A DNA stretch of 29,198 nt, taken from NCBI GenBank assembly GCA_037968895.1, contig JBBKWJ010000010.1, positions 1 to 29,198 on the forward strand, read 5' to 3'. Below, in pieces: positions 14,402 through 22,311 of this stretch. The first letter of the stretch is position 1, and each line of letters opens with the position of its first letter. Made by a program: the position numbers and the translations under genes. The notes under the pieces were generated by a model. It saw only the letters and a list, made by a program, of their open reading frames with translations. It did no database searches and was not told the DNA's origin. Origin of the DNA: JBBKWJ01 sp037968895 (GTDB taxonomy: Bacteria; Actinomycetota; Acidimicrobiia; Acidimicrobiales; SZUA-35).

Positions 14402-15736
14402 TCAGTCGGTTTCAACCGACCGAGCGGTTGGCCGGATCTCTCCAACGACGTACAGGCTGCCGGCGACGAAGATCAGGTCGTCCTCTGCCGCAACCGCCTT
14501 TGCCCGGAGGAAGGCCTCTGTTGGGTCTGGCACAACCTCTGCCTCGATACCGAGTGTTCTGGCTTGAGCCGCAACTTCGTGGGCATCTTGGGCACGCGAC
14601 CAGGTTGGTTGGCAGATGATGACGGCGTCGAAGTCTTCGGCTCCAAGGGCCTCGAGCATCTCGACGGCGTCCTTACCAACGAGGAAGCCGACGACAAGTA
14701 TCCACGAACCGAGCCGAGCGAATTCGGTAGTCAGGGTCTCTTGGGCCGCAGCGGCGCCATGTGGGTTGTGTGCTCCGTCAAGGATCACCATGGGACTGCC
14801 AGGCATCACTTCGAACCGTCCAGGGAGCTCGACGGTAGCCACTGCTTCGTCAACGAGTTCTCGTTCGAGACCCCGATCGAAGAACGCTTCGACTGCGGCG
14901 ATTGCCGTTGCAAGGTTTTGCGCTTGGTGCGGCCCGTGGAATGGAATGTAAAGATCTTCGAAGAATGAAAACTTCGTGCGAATCGTGGCAACGCGACCGC
15001 CAACGGCGACCGTGTTCTCTTCGACATCGAAGTCTTTGCCGAATTCCCAGATCTCGACGCCTGGCTGCTCGGCCTCGACAATCTCCCTCAGCGGCCCAAA
15101 ATCTGAACCAAGAATGACATGGCTCTCCGACTTGATGATGCCGGACTTTTCTTTGGCGACTGCCTCTTCCCAGTGGGGGGCACCGTCGGTGTGGTCTTTA
15201 CCGATGTTGGTGATGACTGCGACATCGGACGACACGACGTTGGTCGCATCGAAGCGGCCCAACAGTCCGACCTCGACGACAGCGACTTCAACGCCCATCT
15301 CGGCGAACCAGACGAACGCGGCCGCAGTGAGAATCTCGAATCGTCCAGGGTTCGTTGTAAGCAGGTCCTCGACGTCGGCTATCAGTCCAATGATTCGACC
15401 GAAATCGTCGTTAGAGATGATGTTGCCGTCCCATACGATCCGCTCGTTCACCCGTTCAAGGTCTGGGCTGGTGTATGTGCCAACCGAAAGGCCGGTGGCC
15501 TTAACCAAGGCACTGGCGAACCTTGCCGTTGATCCCTTCCCGTTTGTACCAGTGATATGGATCGTGCGGTAGGCCATATGCGGGTCGCCTAACACCCGCA
15601 TGAGGTCGGTGATGCCATCGAGGTCGAGACCATCGACCGCACCAGCGGTTGGCATCGCGGGAGGGGCCGCGCCATGGCGGGTCCCCTCGAAACGTGTGCG
15701 TCGCTCAAGGTAGTCGAGCGCCTCGCGGTAGTTCAC
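14402..15736 (-). CDS. folC: Folylpolyglutamate synthase / dihydrofolate synthase
   Basis: A 444-residue Mur-ligase-type enzyme that adds glutamate to folates and, in bifunctional forms, joins glutamate to dihydropteroate. The ATP-binding P-loop ITGTNGKGSTARF lies at residues 61-73, followed by TYTSPDLERVNERI, the VEVGLLGRFDATN block, NIGKDHTDG, and the C-terminal domain motif ILDGAHNPHG. The GTG start at 15736 has a strong GGAGG ribosome site. It lies 15 bases after clpX on the same strand; valS, which often precedes folC in Actinobacteria, is missing here. The overall length and motifs are intact, so it is expected to be functional. Confidence 0.94.
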   Translation of the reverse strand: MNYREALDYLERRTRFEGTRHGAAPPAMPTAGAVDGLDLDGITDLMRVLGDPHMAYRTIHITGTNGKGSTARFASALVKATGLSVGTYTSPDLERVNERIVWDGNIISNDDFGRIIGLIADVEDLLTTNPGRFEILTAAAFVWFAEMGVEVAVVEVGLLGRFDATNVVSSDVAVITNIGKDHTDGAPHWEEAVAKEKSGIIKSESHVILGSDFGPLREIVEAEQPGVEIWEFGKDFDVEENTVAVGGRVATIRTKFSFFEDLYIPFHGPHQAQNLATAIAAVEAFFDRGLERELVDEAVATVELPGRFEVMPGSPMVILDGAHNPHGAAAAQETLTTEFARLGSWILVVGFLVGKDAVEMLEALGAEDFDAVIICQPTWSRAQDAHEVAAQARTLGIEAEVVPDPTEAFLRAKAVAAEDDLIFVAGSLYVVGEIRPTARSVETD

Positions 15737-15751
15737 CGCAACCTCCGGAGG

Positions 15752-17020
15752 TTAGGAAGCAGCCCGTCGAGGGCGCGAGCGAGACTCGCTCTTTGGCACG
15801 AGCGTCGGGTTGACCCGGTCAAGAACAGTTTCTTTATCAATTACGCAAGTGCCAATGTCGTCTCGGCCTGGCAGGTCATACATGACCTCAAGCAGAACCT
15901 CTTCGAGGATTGCACGGAGCCCGCGGGCCCCGGTTCCTCTTAGCAGCGCCTGGTCAGCGATGGCTTCGAGCGCCGAGTCGGTGAATTCAAGCTCTACGTC
16001 TTCCATTTCAAAGAACTTCTGGTACTGCTTCACAATGGCGTTGCGTGGCGTCACCAGAATCTCGATAAGGGCATCGCGGCTGAGGTTGTCGACAGTGCCG
16101 ATGACAGGGAGACGGCCAACAAACTCGGGAATCAGACCAAAGTTAAGAAGGTCTTCAGGACGGATCTGCGAATACAGATCGCTGAGATCGCGCTCGCTGC
16201 TGAGTCGAATGTCGGAGTTGAAGCCGACGTTGTTGCCACCAAGCCGCTTCTCGATCATCTTGTCGACCCCAGCAAATGCGCCGCCACAGATAAACAGAAT
16301 GTTGGTTGTGTCGATCTGGATGAAATCTTGATGTGGGTGCTTGCGGCCACCTTGCGGCGGAACCGAAGCGACGCTTCCTTCGAGAATCTTCAGGAGAGCC
16401 TGTTGCACACCTTCGCCCGACACGTCGCGAGTGATCGAAGGGTTCTCGCTCTTGCGTGCGATCTTGTCGATCTCGTCGATGTAGATGATGCCTGTTTCAG
16501 CTCGCTTGACATCGAAGTCAGCGGCTTGGATTAGCTTCAGCAAGATGTTTTCAACATCTTCGCCGACGTAGCCCGCTTCAGTGAGCGCCGTTGCGTCGGC
16601 AATCGCGAAAGGAACGTTGAGGCGTCGGGCCAAGGTTTGAGCCAGCATCGTCTTGCCACAGCCAGTTGGACCAACAAGCAAGATGTTCGACTTGGCGAGT
16701 TCGACGTCGGCGCCTGGCTGGGCACCGTACTGGATGCGCTTGTAGTGGTTGTAGACGGCTACAGCGAGGATCTTCTTGGCCGAGCTTTGGCCAACTATGT
16801 ACGAGTTGAGGAACTCGAAAATCTCGCGAGGCTTTGGCAGCTCCTCAAACGAGACATCGGTTCCTTCGGCAAGTTCTTCTTCAATGATCTCGTTGCACAG
16901 ATCAATACATTCGTCACAGATATAGACACCGGGGCCAGCAATAAGCTTCTTTACTTGTTTCTGAGACTTGCCGCAGAACGAGCATTTTAGTAGCTCGCCG
17001 CCTTCTCCGAACTTGGCCAC
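15752..17020 (-). CDS. clpX: ClpX ATPase, unfoldase subunit of ClpXP
   Basis: A 422-residue protein with the N-terminal zinc-binding domain (C13, C16, C35, C38 in CSFCGKSQ...YICDECIDLC), then an AAA+ module with Walker A GPTGCGKT (117-124), Walker B IIYIDEID (178-185), the pore-2/RKH-type segment GGRKHPHQDF, and the C-terminal sensor block ALLRGTGARGLRAILEE. It unfolds tagged proteins and feeds them to ClpP, encoded 11 bases upstream on the same strand. The C-terminus is a short basic extension. Family assignment is secure. Confidence 0.97.
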   Translation of the reverse strand: MAKFGEGGELLKCSFCGKSQKQVKKLIAGPGVYICDECIDLCNEIIEEELAEGTDVSFEELPKPREIFEFLNSYIVGQSSAKKILAVAVYNHYKRIQYGAQPGADVELAKSNILLVGPTGCGKTMLAQTLARRLNVPFAIADATALTEAGYVGEDVENILLKLIQAADFDVKRAETGIIYIDEIDKIARKSENPSITRDVSGEGVQQALLKILEGSVASVPPQGGRKHPHQDFIQIDTTNILFICGGAFAGVDKMIEKRLGGNNVGFNSDIRLSSERDLSDLYSQIRPEDLLNFGLIPEFVGRLPVIGTVDNLSRDALIEILVTPRNAIVKQYQKFFEMEDVELEFTDSALEAIADQALLRGTGARGLRAILEEVLLEVMYDLPGRDDIGTCVIDKETVLDRVNPTLVPKSESRSRPRRAAS

Positions 17021-17031
17021 GGTGCCCTCCC

Positions 17032-17685
17032 CTAGGTGTTGAGGGCCCGGATGGGGCCGCTCGTATCGACAGTGTTTCGATTCGCGATGACCTCGTCGAT
17101 GATGCCGTAGTCCTTGGCTTCTGATGCGGTCAGGACAAAATCGCGGTCAGTGTCTTTCTTGATGGTCTCTGCTGGTTGACCGGTGTGGAACGCCAGCACG
17201 TTCTCGAGATTCGTGCGAAGGCGATCGATCTCCTTCGCGGCGAGCTCAAGGTCAGATACCTGACCCTGCGCCCCCGAATATGGCTGGTGCAACAAAATCC
17301 GTGAACTTGGCAGCGCGAGGCGCTTGCCAGGCGCGCCGGCCGCGAGCAGAACGGCGGCCGCTGATGCAGCTTGACCGAAACAGATCGTGGTGACCTCGGG
17401 GCGGATGTATTGCATCGTGTCGTAGATCGCGAACATCGCGTTGACATCGCCACCAGGCGAGTTGATGTACAAGCTGATGCCACGGTCGGGGTTTTCCGAC
17501 TCGAGGTGCAGCAGCTCGGCGCACACAACATTGGCGACCATGTCGTCGATTGGTGTCCCCAGGAAGACAATGTTGTCTTTTAGGAGGCGGGAGAATAGAT
17601 CGTAGGATCGGTCGCCACGGTTGGTCTGCTCGACCACCATTGGCATGTTGATCCCGTTGGTTACACGGAGACGGTCTTCAGTCAC
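17032..17685 (-). CDS. clpP: ClpP protease subunit (ClpP2-like)
   Basis: A 217-residue serine protease subunit. The Ser-His-Asp triad is visible as S108 (FGQAASAAAVLL), H133 (ILLHQP) and D182 (DTDRDFVLTA). Around the Ser, the usual Met-Gly pair of many ClpPs is Ala-Ala, closer to the ASAGA of mycobacterial ClpP2. SGAQGQVSDLELAAKEI also resembles ClpP2. The GTG start at 17685 overlaps the tig stop as GTGA; an internal ATG at the MPMVVEQ segment could be used instead, and the first residues may be a removed propeptide. Most Actinobacteria have clpP1 and clpP2 side by side, but only one is present here, between tig and clpX. Confidence 0.95.
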   Translation of the reverse strand: MTEDRLRVTNGINMPMVVEQTNRGDRSYDLFSRLLKDNIVFLGTPIDDMVANVVCAELLHLESENPDRGISLYINSPGGDVNAMFAIYDTMQYIRPEVTTICFGQAASAAAVLLAAGAPGKRLALPSSRILLHQPYSGAQGQVSDLELAAKEIDRLRTNLENVLAFHTGQPAETIKKDTDRDFVLTASEAKDYGIIDEVIANRNTVDTSGPIRALNT

Positions 17686-19034
17686 TCGGCGTCTTCTTCC
17701 TCTTTGGCGTCAGATTCTGGCTCTTCGAGGTCACTTGCATTGACGGCGTTGCCGTCTTCGTCAACCACGGTTGCGTGGTCGACGAGCCAGTCGAGCGCTT
17801 TGCTCTTCTGGAGGTCTGATCGTATAGCGCTCAACTGACCTGCGTCGGTGAATTGCTTACGAACGTCTTCGACCGATGCTCCGACCTGGGGAGCAATGCG
17901 CTCGAATTCGGTTTCTAGATCGTCTTCGGTGACCTCGAGTCCCTCGGCGGCCGCGATTGCTCGCAGGGCCAGATCGAGGCGGGCCGACGTGTCGGCCATG
18001 CCTCGCATGTCGACCATGACGTCTTCGCGGCTCTGACCGGTGAACTGGAGATATTGGGCAAGGTCAAGACCCTGCGACTGCAGCCTCATGGCAAACTCTT
18101 GTGCCCGGTTTTCAACCTCGAGTTCAACGAGTGCCTCGGGGAGATCATCTTCAGCAACAAGAGCGGCGACCTGCTCGGCAACTGAGTTGCGACGAGCGGT
18201 AATTGCTTGGTTGCGGCGCTGCTCTGCGGACTTCGCCGCGAAGTCGGCTCGCATCTCATCAAGATTTGCGAACTCACTGTTTGCCGCCATGAACTCGCCA
18301 GTTGCCTCTGGCGGCACTGACTCTTGGATTGACGTAACGACGATGGTGAACTCGAGATCGCCGTCTTCGTCTTCGTCAGGGTGAGCAGCCGTGAACTTGA
18401 GCGTGTCGCCAGCAGACGAGCCGCTGATATGGGCGTCGATCTCGGGAACGATTGATTGGGAACCAATCACATGGCGATAGCCCTCGGCAGTAAGGCCGGG
18501 AACGGCTTCGCCTTCATATTCGCCTGAGATGTCGACGAGGGCAGTGTCGCCTGCGGCGCCGGGACGCTCGACGTCGACAAGTTCGGAGAAGCGCTTCAAG
18601 AATTGTTGGACCGACTCGTCGACCTCGGACTCGTCAACGAGCGGGCTTGGGATCTCGACCTGGAGTGCGTCGTAGCCCGAGACAGTAATGGAAGGACGAA
18701 CCTCGACGACAGCGTCGAAGGAGACCGGGCCAGACTCGTGGCCATCGGTGATCTCAATTTCAGGTGGCGCGATGACATCGACATCGTGCTCTTTGCAAGC
18801 CTCGGCGTAGTAATTCGGCAGACCATCGCGGAATGCTTGCTCACGGGCATAGCCCGAACCGATACGGGCTTCAAGCACCTTGCGTGGCGCTTTGCCCGGC
18901 CGGAAGCCGGGAAGACGCACCTCTTTCGCAAGTACCTTAAATGCAGAGTCGAGGTCTTTGTCGAATTCGGTCTCTTCGACCTCGACACTGACTTTTACCT
19001 TGTTGCCCTCGAGGGCTTCAACAGACGATTTCAC
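17682..19034 (-). CDS. tig: Trigger factor, ribosome-associated chaperone
   Basis: About 450 residues. The N-terminal domain begins KSSVEALEGNKVKVSVEV and includes the ribosome-binding signature GFRPGKAP (43-50). A PPIase (FKBP-like) domain follows (GDTALVDISGEYEGE...SIVPEIDAHISG), then a long helical C-terminal chaperone domain and an acidic tail. It binds nascent chains at the ribosome exit and has prolyl isomerase activity. The GTG at 19034 is chosen because it matches the family N-terminus; an open frame extends 26 codons farther upstream but is non-homologous. The ribosome site is weak. It is the first gene of the tig-clpP-clpX group and its promoter must lie between 19035 and the tRNA-Pro gene. 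Confidence 0.93.
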   Translation of the reverse strand: MKSSVEALEGNKVKVSVEVEETEFDKDLDSAFKVLAKEVRLPGFRPGKAPRKVLEARIGSGYAREQAFRDGLPNYYAEACKEHDVDVIAPPEIEITDGHESGPVSFDAVVEVRPSITVSGYDALQVEIPSPLVDESEVDESVQQFLKRFSELVDVERPGAAGDTALVDISGEYEGEAVPGLTAEGYRHVIGSQSIVPEIDAHISGSSAGDTLKFTAAHPDEDEDGDLEFTIVVTSIQESVPPEATGEFMAANSEFANLDEMRADFAAKSAEQRRNQAITARRNSVAEQVAALVAEDDLPEALVELEVENRAQEFAMRLQSQGLDLAQYLQFTGQSREDVMVDMRGMADTSARLDLALRAIAAAEGLEVTEDDLETEFERIAPQVGASVEDVRKQFTDAGQLSAIRSDLQKSKALDWLVDHATVVDEDGNAVNASDLEEPESDAKEEEDAE

Positions 19035-19118
19035 CGGCCGAAGTGTACCGACTGCCAACCGGTCTGCCTGCCATGGTCGTGGACCAGTCGAGAATGAACC
19101 TGAATCCGGCAATTCCTG

Positions 19119-19146
19119 TTGCCTCGGGGTGGCCGCACGCTAGGCT
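19119..19146 (+). promoter_or_regulatory. Promoter of tRNA-Pro
   Basis: TTGCCT (19119-19124) and TAGGCT (19141-19146) are separated by 16 bases, and the tRNA begins 10 bases after the -10 box, a fitting distance for a short 5' leader. Spacing and position agree with a housekeeping sigma promoter. Confidence 0.5.
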
Positions 19147-19156
19147 CTGGCGAGAA

Positions 19157-19230
19157 CGGGTTGTGGCGCAGCTTGGTAGCGCACCTGCTTTGGGAGCAGG
19201 GGGTCCAGAGTTCAAATCTCTGCAACCCGA
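19157..19230 (+). tRNA. tRNA-Pro (anticodon TGG)
   Basis: A 74-base cloverleaf. Acceptor arms CGGGTTG and CAACCCG pair fully, the anticodon stem is CCTGC/GCAGG with a loop holding TGG, and the T arm is CAGAG-TTCAAAT-CTCTG. The discriminator is A at 19230. CCA is not encoded. A promoter and a strong terminator flank it. Confidence 0.95.
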
Positions 19231-19253
19231 CACAAAAGCATTACGAAGAAGCA

Positions 19254-19282
19254 AAAGGCCGACTGCCTCGTAGTCGGCCTTT
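19254..19282 (+). terminator. Rho-independent terminator after tRNA-Pro
   Basis: AAAGGCCGACT pairs perfectly over 11 bp with AGTCGGCCTTT around a 7-base loop. The stem ends in T residues on the + strand and is preceded by A residues, so it may work in both directions. It lies only 21 bases before the nitrile hydratase beta start. Confidence 0.85.
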
Positions 19283-19303
19283 CGCTATCTGCTACACATA
19301 GGC

Positions 19304-19912
19304 ATGCCTGGTGTGCACGATCTTGGCGGCCGCGACGGATTCGGCCCTGTCCCCAAAGACGATGCGGTCTTTCACGAACCGTGGGAAGCAAAGAGCTTCG
19401 CCCTGACCCAATTCGCTCAGGGTCTGGCCGGGTTCAACGTTGATGGCTTCCGCCACGGCATCGAACGTGAAGAGGAACACCTCTACCTCTCACTCCCCTA
19501 CTGGCACCGCTGGCTTCGTAATGCCAACCGCATGCTCGTCGAAGGCGGTGTGCTGCCCGACGGCAACAAGCCGGCCACGCGCACGACTGACTGCCGACCG
19601 CCCGAAGGTCGTGGCGCTGCGCGCCCGCCACGGCGCCCGGCCGCATTGGCTCTCGGACAACAGGTTCGAGCGTCCTCGGTCCCTGTCTCGGACGGCCACA
19701 CCCGGTTGCCTTCCTATGTCAAAGGCCATGTCGGCACCGTCGCAATCGTGAACGGAGTCTGGGTCTACCCAGACACCCATGCCCACGGCCGAGGCGAACA
19801 CCCCACCTGGGTATACGCAGTTTCCTTCGAGGCCAGCCAGCTCTGGTCCGACTCATCACTAACCCACCAGGTCGTCGTCGACCTGTTCGAGCCATACTTG
19901 GAACCCGCATGA
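19304..19912 (+). CDS. nthB: Nitrile hydratase beta subunit
   Basis: A 202-residue protein starting MPGVHDLGGRDGFGPV, the classic NHase beta start, followed by PWEAKSFALTQFAQGLAGFNVDGFRHGIE and PYWHRWLRNANRMLVEGG. The SH3-like C-terminal half has GHTRLPSYVKGHVG, VYPDTHAHGRGEHPTWVYAVSF and DLFEPYLEPA. With the alpha subunit it hydrates nitriles to amides. Residues about 92-114 are an odd Arg/Pro-rich stretch; in the +1 frame the same DNA reads RPKVVALRARHGARP with strongly G/C-ending codons, suggesting two compensating frameshifts. The stop overlaps the alpha ATG (ATGA). It starts 21 bases after the tRNA-Pro terminator with no good ribosome site, so it may be leaderless or read through. Confidence 0.9.
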   Translation: MPGVHDLGGRDGFGPVPKDDAVFHEPWEAKSFALTQFAQGLAGFNVDGFRHGIEREEEHLYLSLPYWHRWLRNANRMLVEGGVLPDGNKPATRTTDCRPPEGRGAARPPRRPAALALGQQVRASSVPVSDGHTRLPSYVKGHVGTVAIVNGVWVYPDTHAHGRGEHPTWVYAVSFEASQLWSDSSLTHQVVVDLFEPYLEPA

Positions 19913-20529
19913 CAGACCACACGCACCACGGCCATACCCACGACGACCACACGCACGACGCCGATGACCCGGCGCTCGCCGTCGAGGCACTCGAAACAAT
20001 CCTCGTCGAAGCTGGTCTCATCGATCCGGCGAAGGTGGACGCCCTAATCCACCGCTACGAAACCGAGATCGGGCCGCTCAACGGAGCCAAGGTCGTGGCG
20101 AAGGCATGGACAGATCCTGAGTACCGCCGACGACTCCTGGCTGACGGCACCGCCGCGATCGCCGAACTCGGCTTCGGCGGGGCCCAAGGCGAGAAGATGG
20201 TGGTGGTCGAGAACACCGACGACCAACACAATCTCGTCGTGTGCACGCTCTGTTCTTGTTACCCGTGGCCTGTCCTCGGACTGCCGCCAGCCTGGTACAA
20301 GTCGTTGGAGTACCGTGCTCGCGCCGTGAGAGAGCCACGATCAGTACTCAGCGAGTTTGGCACCGAACTCCCGGCCGAGACGAAGATCACCGTCTGGGAT
20401 TCGTCCGCCGAGATCCGCTACCTCGTGCTCCCTCAACAGCCGCCCGAAACCCTCGGACTGAGCGAGGCCGAGCTCGTCGAATACGTCAATCGTGACTCGA
20501 TGATTGGAGTTCGCGTTGCCGGGGTCTGA
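19909..20529 (+). CDS. nthA: Nitrile hydratase alpha subunit, cobalt type
   Basis: A 206-residue catalytic subunit. The metal-binding claw is VCTLCSCYPWPVLG with C112, C115 and C117; Thr at position 113 is typical of Co(III) enzymes, where Fe enzymes have Ser. Cys are expected to be oxidised to sulfinic/sulfenic acids. Conserved Arg residues follow in YRARAVREPR, and the family C-terminus WDSSAEIRYLVLPQQPPET is intact. The first 16 residues contain seven His (HTHHGHTH...), a possible cobalt-holding extension. The beta-alpha-activator order is that of Co-type enzymes such as those of Rhodococcus rhodochrous J1. No nearby amidase, cobalt transporter or aldoxime dehydratase is visible. Confidence 0.95.
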   Translation: MTDHTHHGHTHDDHTHDADDPALAVEALETILVEAGLIDPAKVDALIHRYETEIGPLNGAKVVAKAWTDPEYRRRLLADGTAAIAELGFGGAQGEKMVVVENTDDQHNLVVCTLCSCYPWPVLGLPPAWYKSLEYRARAVREPRSVLSEFGTELPAETKITVWDSSAEIRYLVLPQQPPETLGLSEAELVEYVNRDSMIGVRVAGV

Positions 20530-20848
20530 AATCACGCTCGCGAACGACGGTCCGGCCGCCCCTCCACGTCTCAACGGCGAGCTCGCTTTCGATGCCCCGT
20601 GGCAATCGCGGATCTTTGGCGTCACCGCAGCGCTTGTCGAGGGCGGAGCAATGAGCTGGCCGGCCATGCAGTCCGCATTGATCGCCGAAGTCGCTGCGGC
20701 CGACACGGCCGGCGATGAAGACACAAACTCGCGCTACTGGACCTGCTGGCTCGCGGCAGTCTCGAAGCTACTCAGCGACGCAAAGACTGTCGACGCTGAA
20801 GCTGTCGAGGCCGAACAGCATCGCCTGGCTGAGCTCTACGCGCACTGA
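20516..20848 (+). CDS. Nitrile hydratase accessory (activator) protein
   Basis: About 110 residues of the NHase accessory family, which resembles the N-terminal half of the beta subunit and helps insert cobalt by subunit exchange. Diagnostic parts are FDAPWQSRIFGVTAALVEGGAMSW and RYWTCWLAAVSKLL. No ATG fits; TTG at 20516 has GGAG six bases upstream, while a TTG at 20504 is also in frame. Either start overlaps the end of the alpha gene, so translation is coupled. The gene ends 3 bases from the oppositely oriented aldehyde dehydrogenase, with no terminator seen between them. Confidence 0.85.
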   Translation: MPGSEITLANDGPAAPPRLNGELAFDAPWQSRIFGVTAALVEGGAMSWPAMQSALIAEVAAADTAGDEDTNSRYWTCWLAAVSKLLSDAKTVDAEAVEAEQHRLAELYAH

Positions 20849-20851
20849 CGC

Positions 20852-22279
20852 CTACCAGTTGGCGGCGATGTACTGCGTCTCGAGGAACTCGTAGATGCCT
20901 TCGCTCGCACCCTCACGGCCGATTCCAGACTGTTTCATGCCACCGAACGGAGCGGCCGGATCGGAAACGGCTCCCCGGTTAAGGCCGATCATGCCAGCCT
21001 CAATCCGCTGGGCGACTGCAAGTCCACGACCAATGTCGCTCGTGAAGACGTAGCCCATCAGCCCCATCTCGGTGTCGTTTGCTTGCTCGATCATCTCGTC
21101 GGTGTCGGTAAACGAGATCACGGGCGCAATCGGGCCGAAGATTTCGGCTCTCGAAATCGGCGACCCGTGAGTGACCCCGACGAGAACAGTCGGCTCATAG
21201 AAGTAGCCGGGGCCATCAATCCGCGACCCTCCGACGAGCGGCGCGGCACCGCCAGCAATTGCCTCCTGCACGAGGCCGTCGATCGAGTCGATAGCGGCCT
21301 GGTTGATCATTGGCCCGCACGTGACCCCTTCATCGAGGCCGCTGCCGAGCTTGATTTGGCCCATCGCGACCGCAAGCTTCGCCCCGAACTCCTCTGCGAC
21401 TGACGCCTCGACATAGAACCGGTTGGCGGCTGTACAGGTTTCGGCTGAGTGGCGCATTTTGGCCGTCATGGCCCCTTCGACGGCAGCATCGAGATCAGCA
21501 TCGGCAAACACGATGAAGGGGGCGTTGCCGCCAAGTTCCATCACGGTCTTGAGTACACGATCGGCGCATCGGCGGAGCAAAACGTGGCCGACCTCGGTCG
21601 AGCCAGTGAACGAGACCATCCGAGTCGCCTTGTGATCAACGCATGCATCGAACCAGTCGCCCGAACTCACCGCCGGCACAATATTGACCACACCATCGGG
21701 AAGGCCAGCCTCGGCGAGCAACTCGCCAATGCGTAGCGCGGTCAGAGGAGCTTCCCTTGGTGGCTTGATGACCGCGGCGTTGCCGGCGGCCAGCGCCGGG
21801 GCGAGCTTGCGAGTGATCATGGCGGCGGGAAAGTTCCACGGCGTGATGATTGTGACGACACCGACCGGCACGTGGTGGACGATGATCTTGTTTGCGCCCG
21901 AGGGAGCAGTCGACAACGAGCCGTGGATGCGCACCGCCTCCTCGGCATTCCAACGAAAGAACTCCGCTGCGTACGCAACCTCTCCCTTTGAGTCGGCCAG
22001 CGGCTTTCCGTGTTCACGTGTGATGAGCGCTGCGAGTTCATCTTGGTGATCCATCATCAACTGCCATGCGGCGCGAAGCACTTCACTACGCACTCGGGGG
22101 GCCGTCGCAGCCCAACCCTTTTGAGCCGCAGCCGCAGCCTCGCAGGCCGCAGTGGCGTCGGCGGCAGTGCCAGCGGCAACCGTCGTAAATTCTTCGCCCG
22201 TTGCCGGGTCGACGACGCCGATCCGATCTCCATTGCTTCCCTCGCGCCAAGTGCCACCGATGAGAAGATTGGTCTGCAT
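20852..22279 (-). CDS. Aldehyde dehydrogenase (succinate-semialdehyde dehydrogenase-like)
   Basis: A 475-residue member of the NAD(P)-dependent ALDH superfamily. Visible motifs are TPWNFPAAMITRKLAPALAAGN, FTGSTEVG, the catalytic Glu in MELGGNAPFIVF (E248), the nucleophile C282 in HSAETCTAANRFYV, and EIFGPIAPV. The overall pattern is closest to GabD-type succinate-semialdehyde dehydrogenases, but substrate cannot be fixed from motifs; PPRE near 173-176 replaces the common PAE/PSE cofactor motif. The ATG at 22279 has a GAGG ribosome site. It lies 32 bases after the FMN oxidoreductase on the same strand and is probably the last gene of the mycofactocin operon, where aldehyde oxidation would be a plausible role. 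Confidence 0.9.
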   Translation of the reverse strand: MQTNLLIGGTWREGSNGDRIGVVDPATGEEFTTVAAGTAADATAACEAAAAAQKGWAATAPRVRSEVLRAAWQLMMDHQDELAALITREHGKPLADSKGEVAYAAEFFRWNAEEAVRIHGSLSTAPSGANKIIVHHVPVGVVTIITPWNFPAAMITRKLAPALAAGNAAVIKPPREAPLTALRIGELLAEAGLPDGVVNIVPAVSSGDWFDACVDHKATRMVSFTGSTEVGHVLLRRCADRVLKTVMELGGNAPFIVFADADLDAAVEGAMTAKMRHSAETCTAANRFYVEASVAEEFGAKLAVAMGQIKLGSGLDEGVTCGPMINQAAIDSIDGLVQEAIAGGAAPLVGGSRIDGPGYFYEPTVLVGVTHGSPISRAEIFGPIAPVISFTDTDEMIEQANDTEMGLMGYVFTSDIGRGLAVAQRIEAGMIGLNRGAVSDPAAPFGGMKQSGIGREGASEGIYEFLETQYIAANW

Positions 22280-22311
22280 GTATGCCTCATTAGGTCAAGA
22301 GGCCAGCGTCG

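Noticed and set aside
19157..19303. tRNA-Pro as an integration (att) site
   Set aside because: No second copy of the tRNA 3' end and no integrase were found in the window, so only a possibility is noted in the findings.
19434..20338. Several minus-strand frames opposite the nitrile hydratase genes
   Set aside because: They are shadows without motifs; the plus-strand proteins match a known family along their length.
19909..20529. Thiocyanate hydrolase gamma subunit as an alternative for the alpha subunit
   Set aside because: The family shares the CTLCSC claw, but a full-length NHase beta and an NHase activator flank this gene, and there are no separate thiocyanate hydrolase alpha/beta genes.
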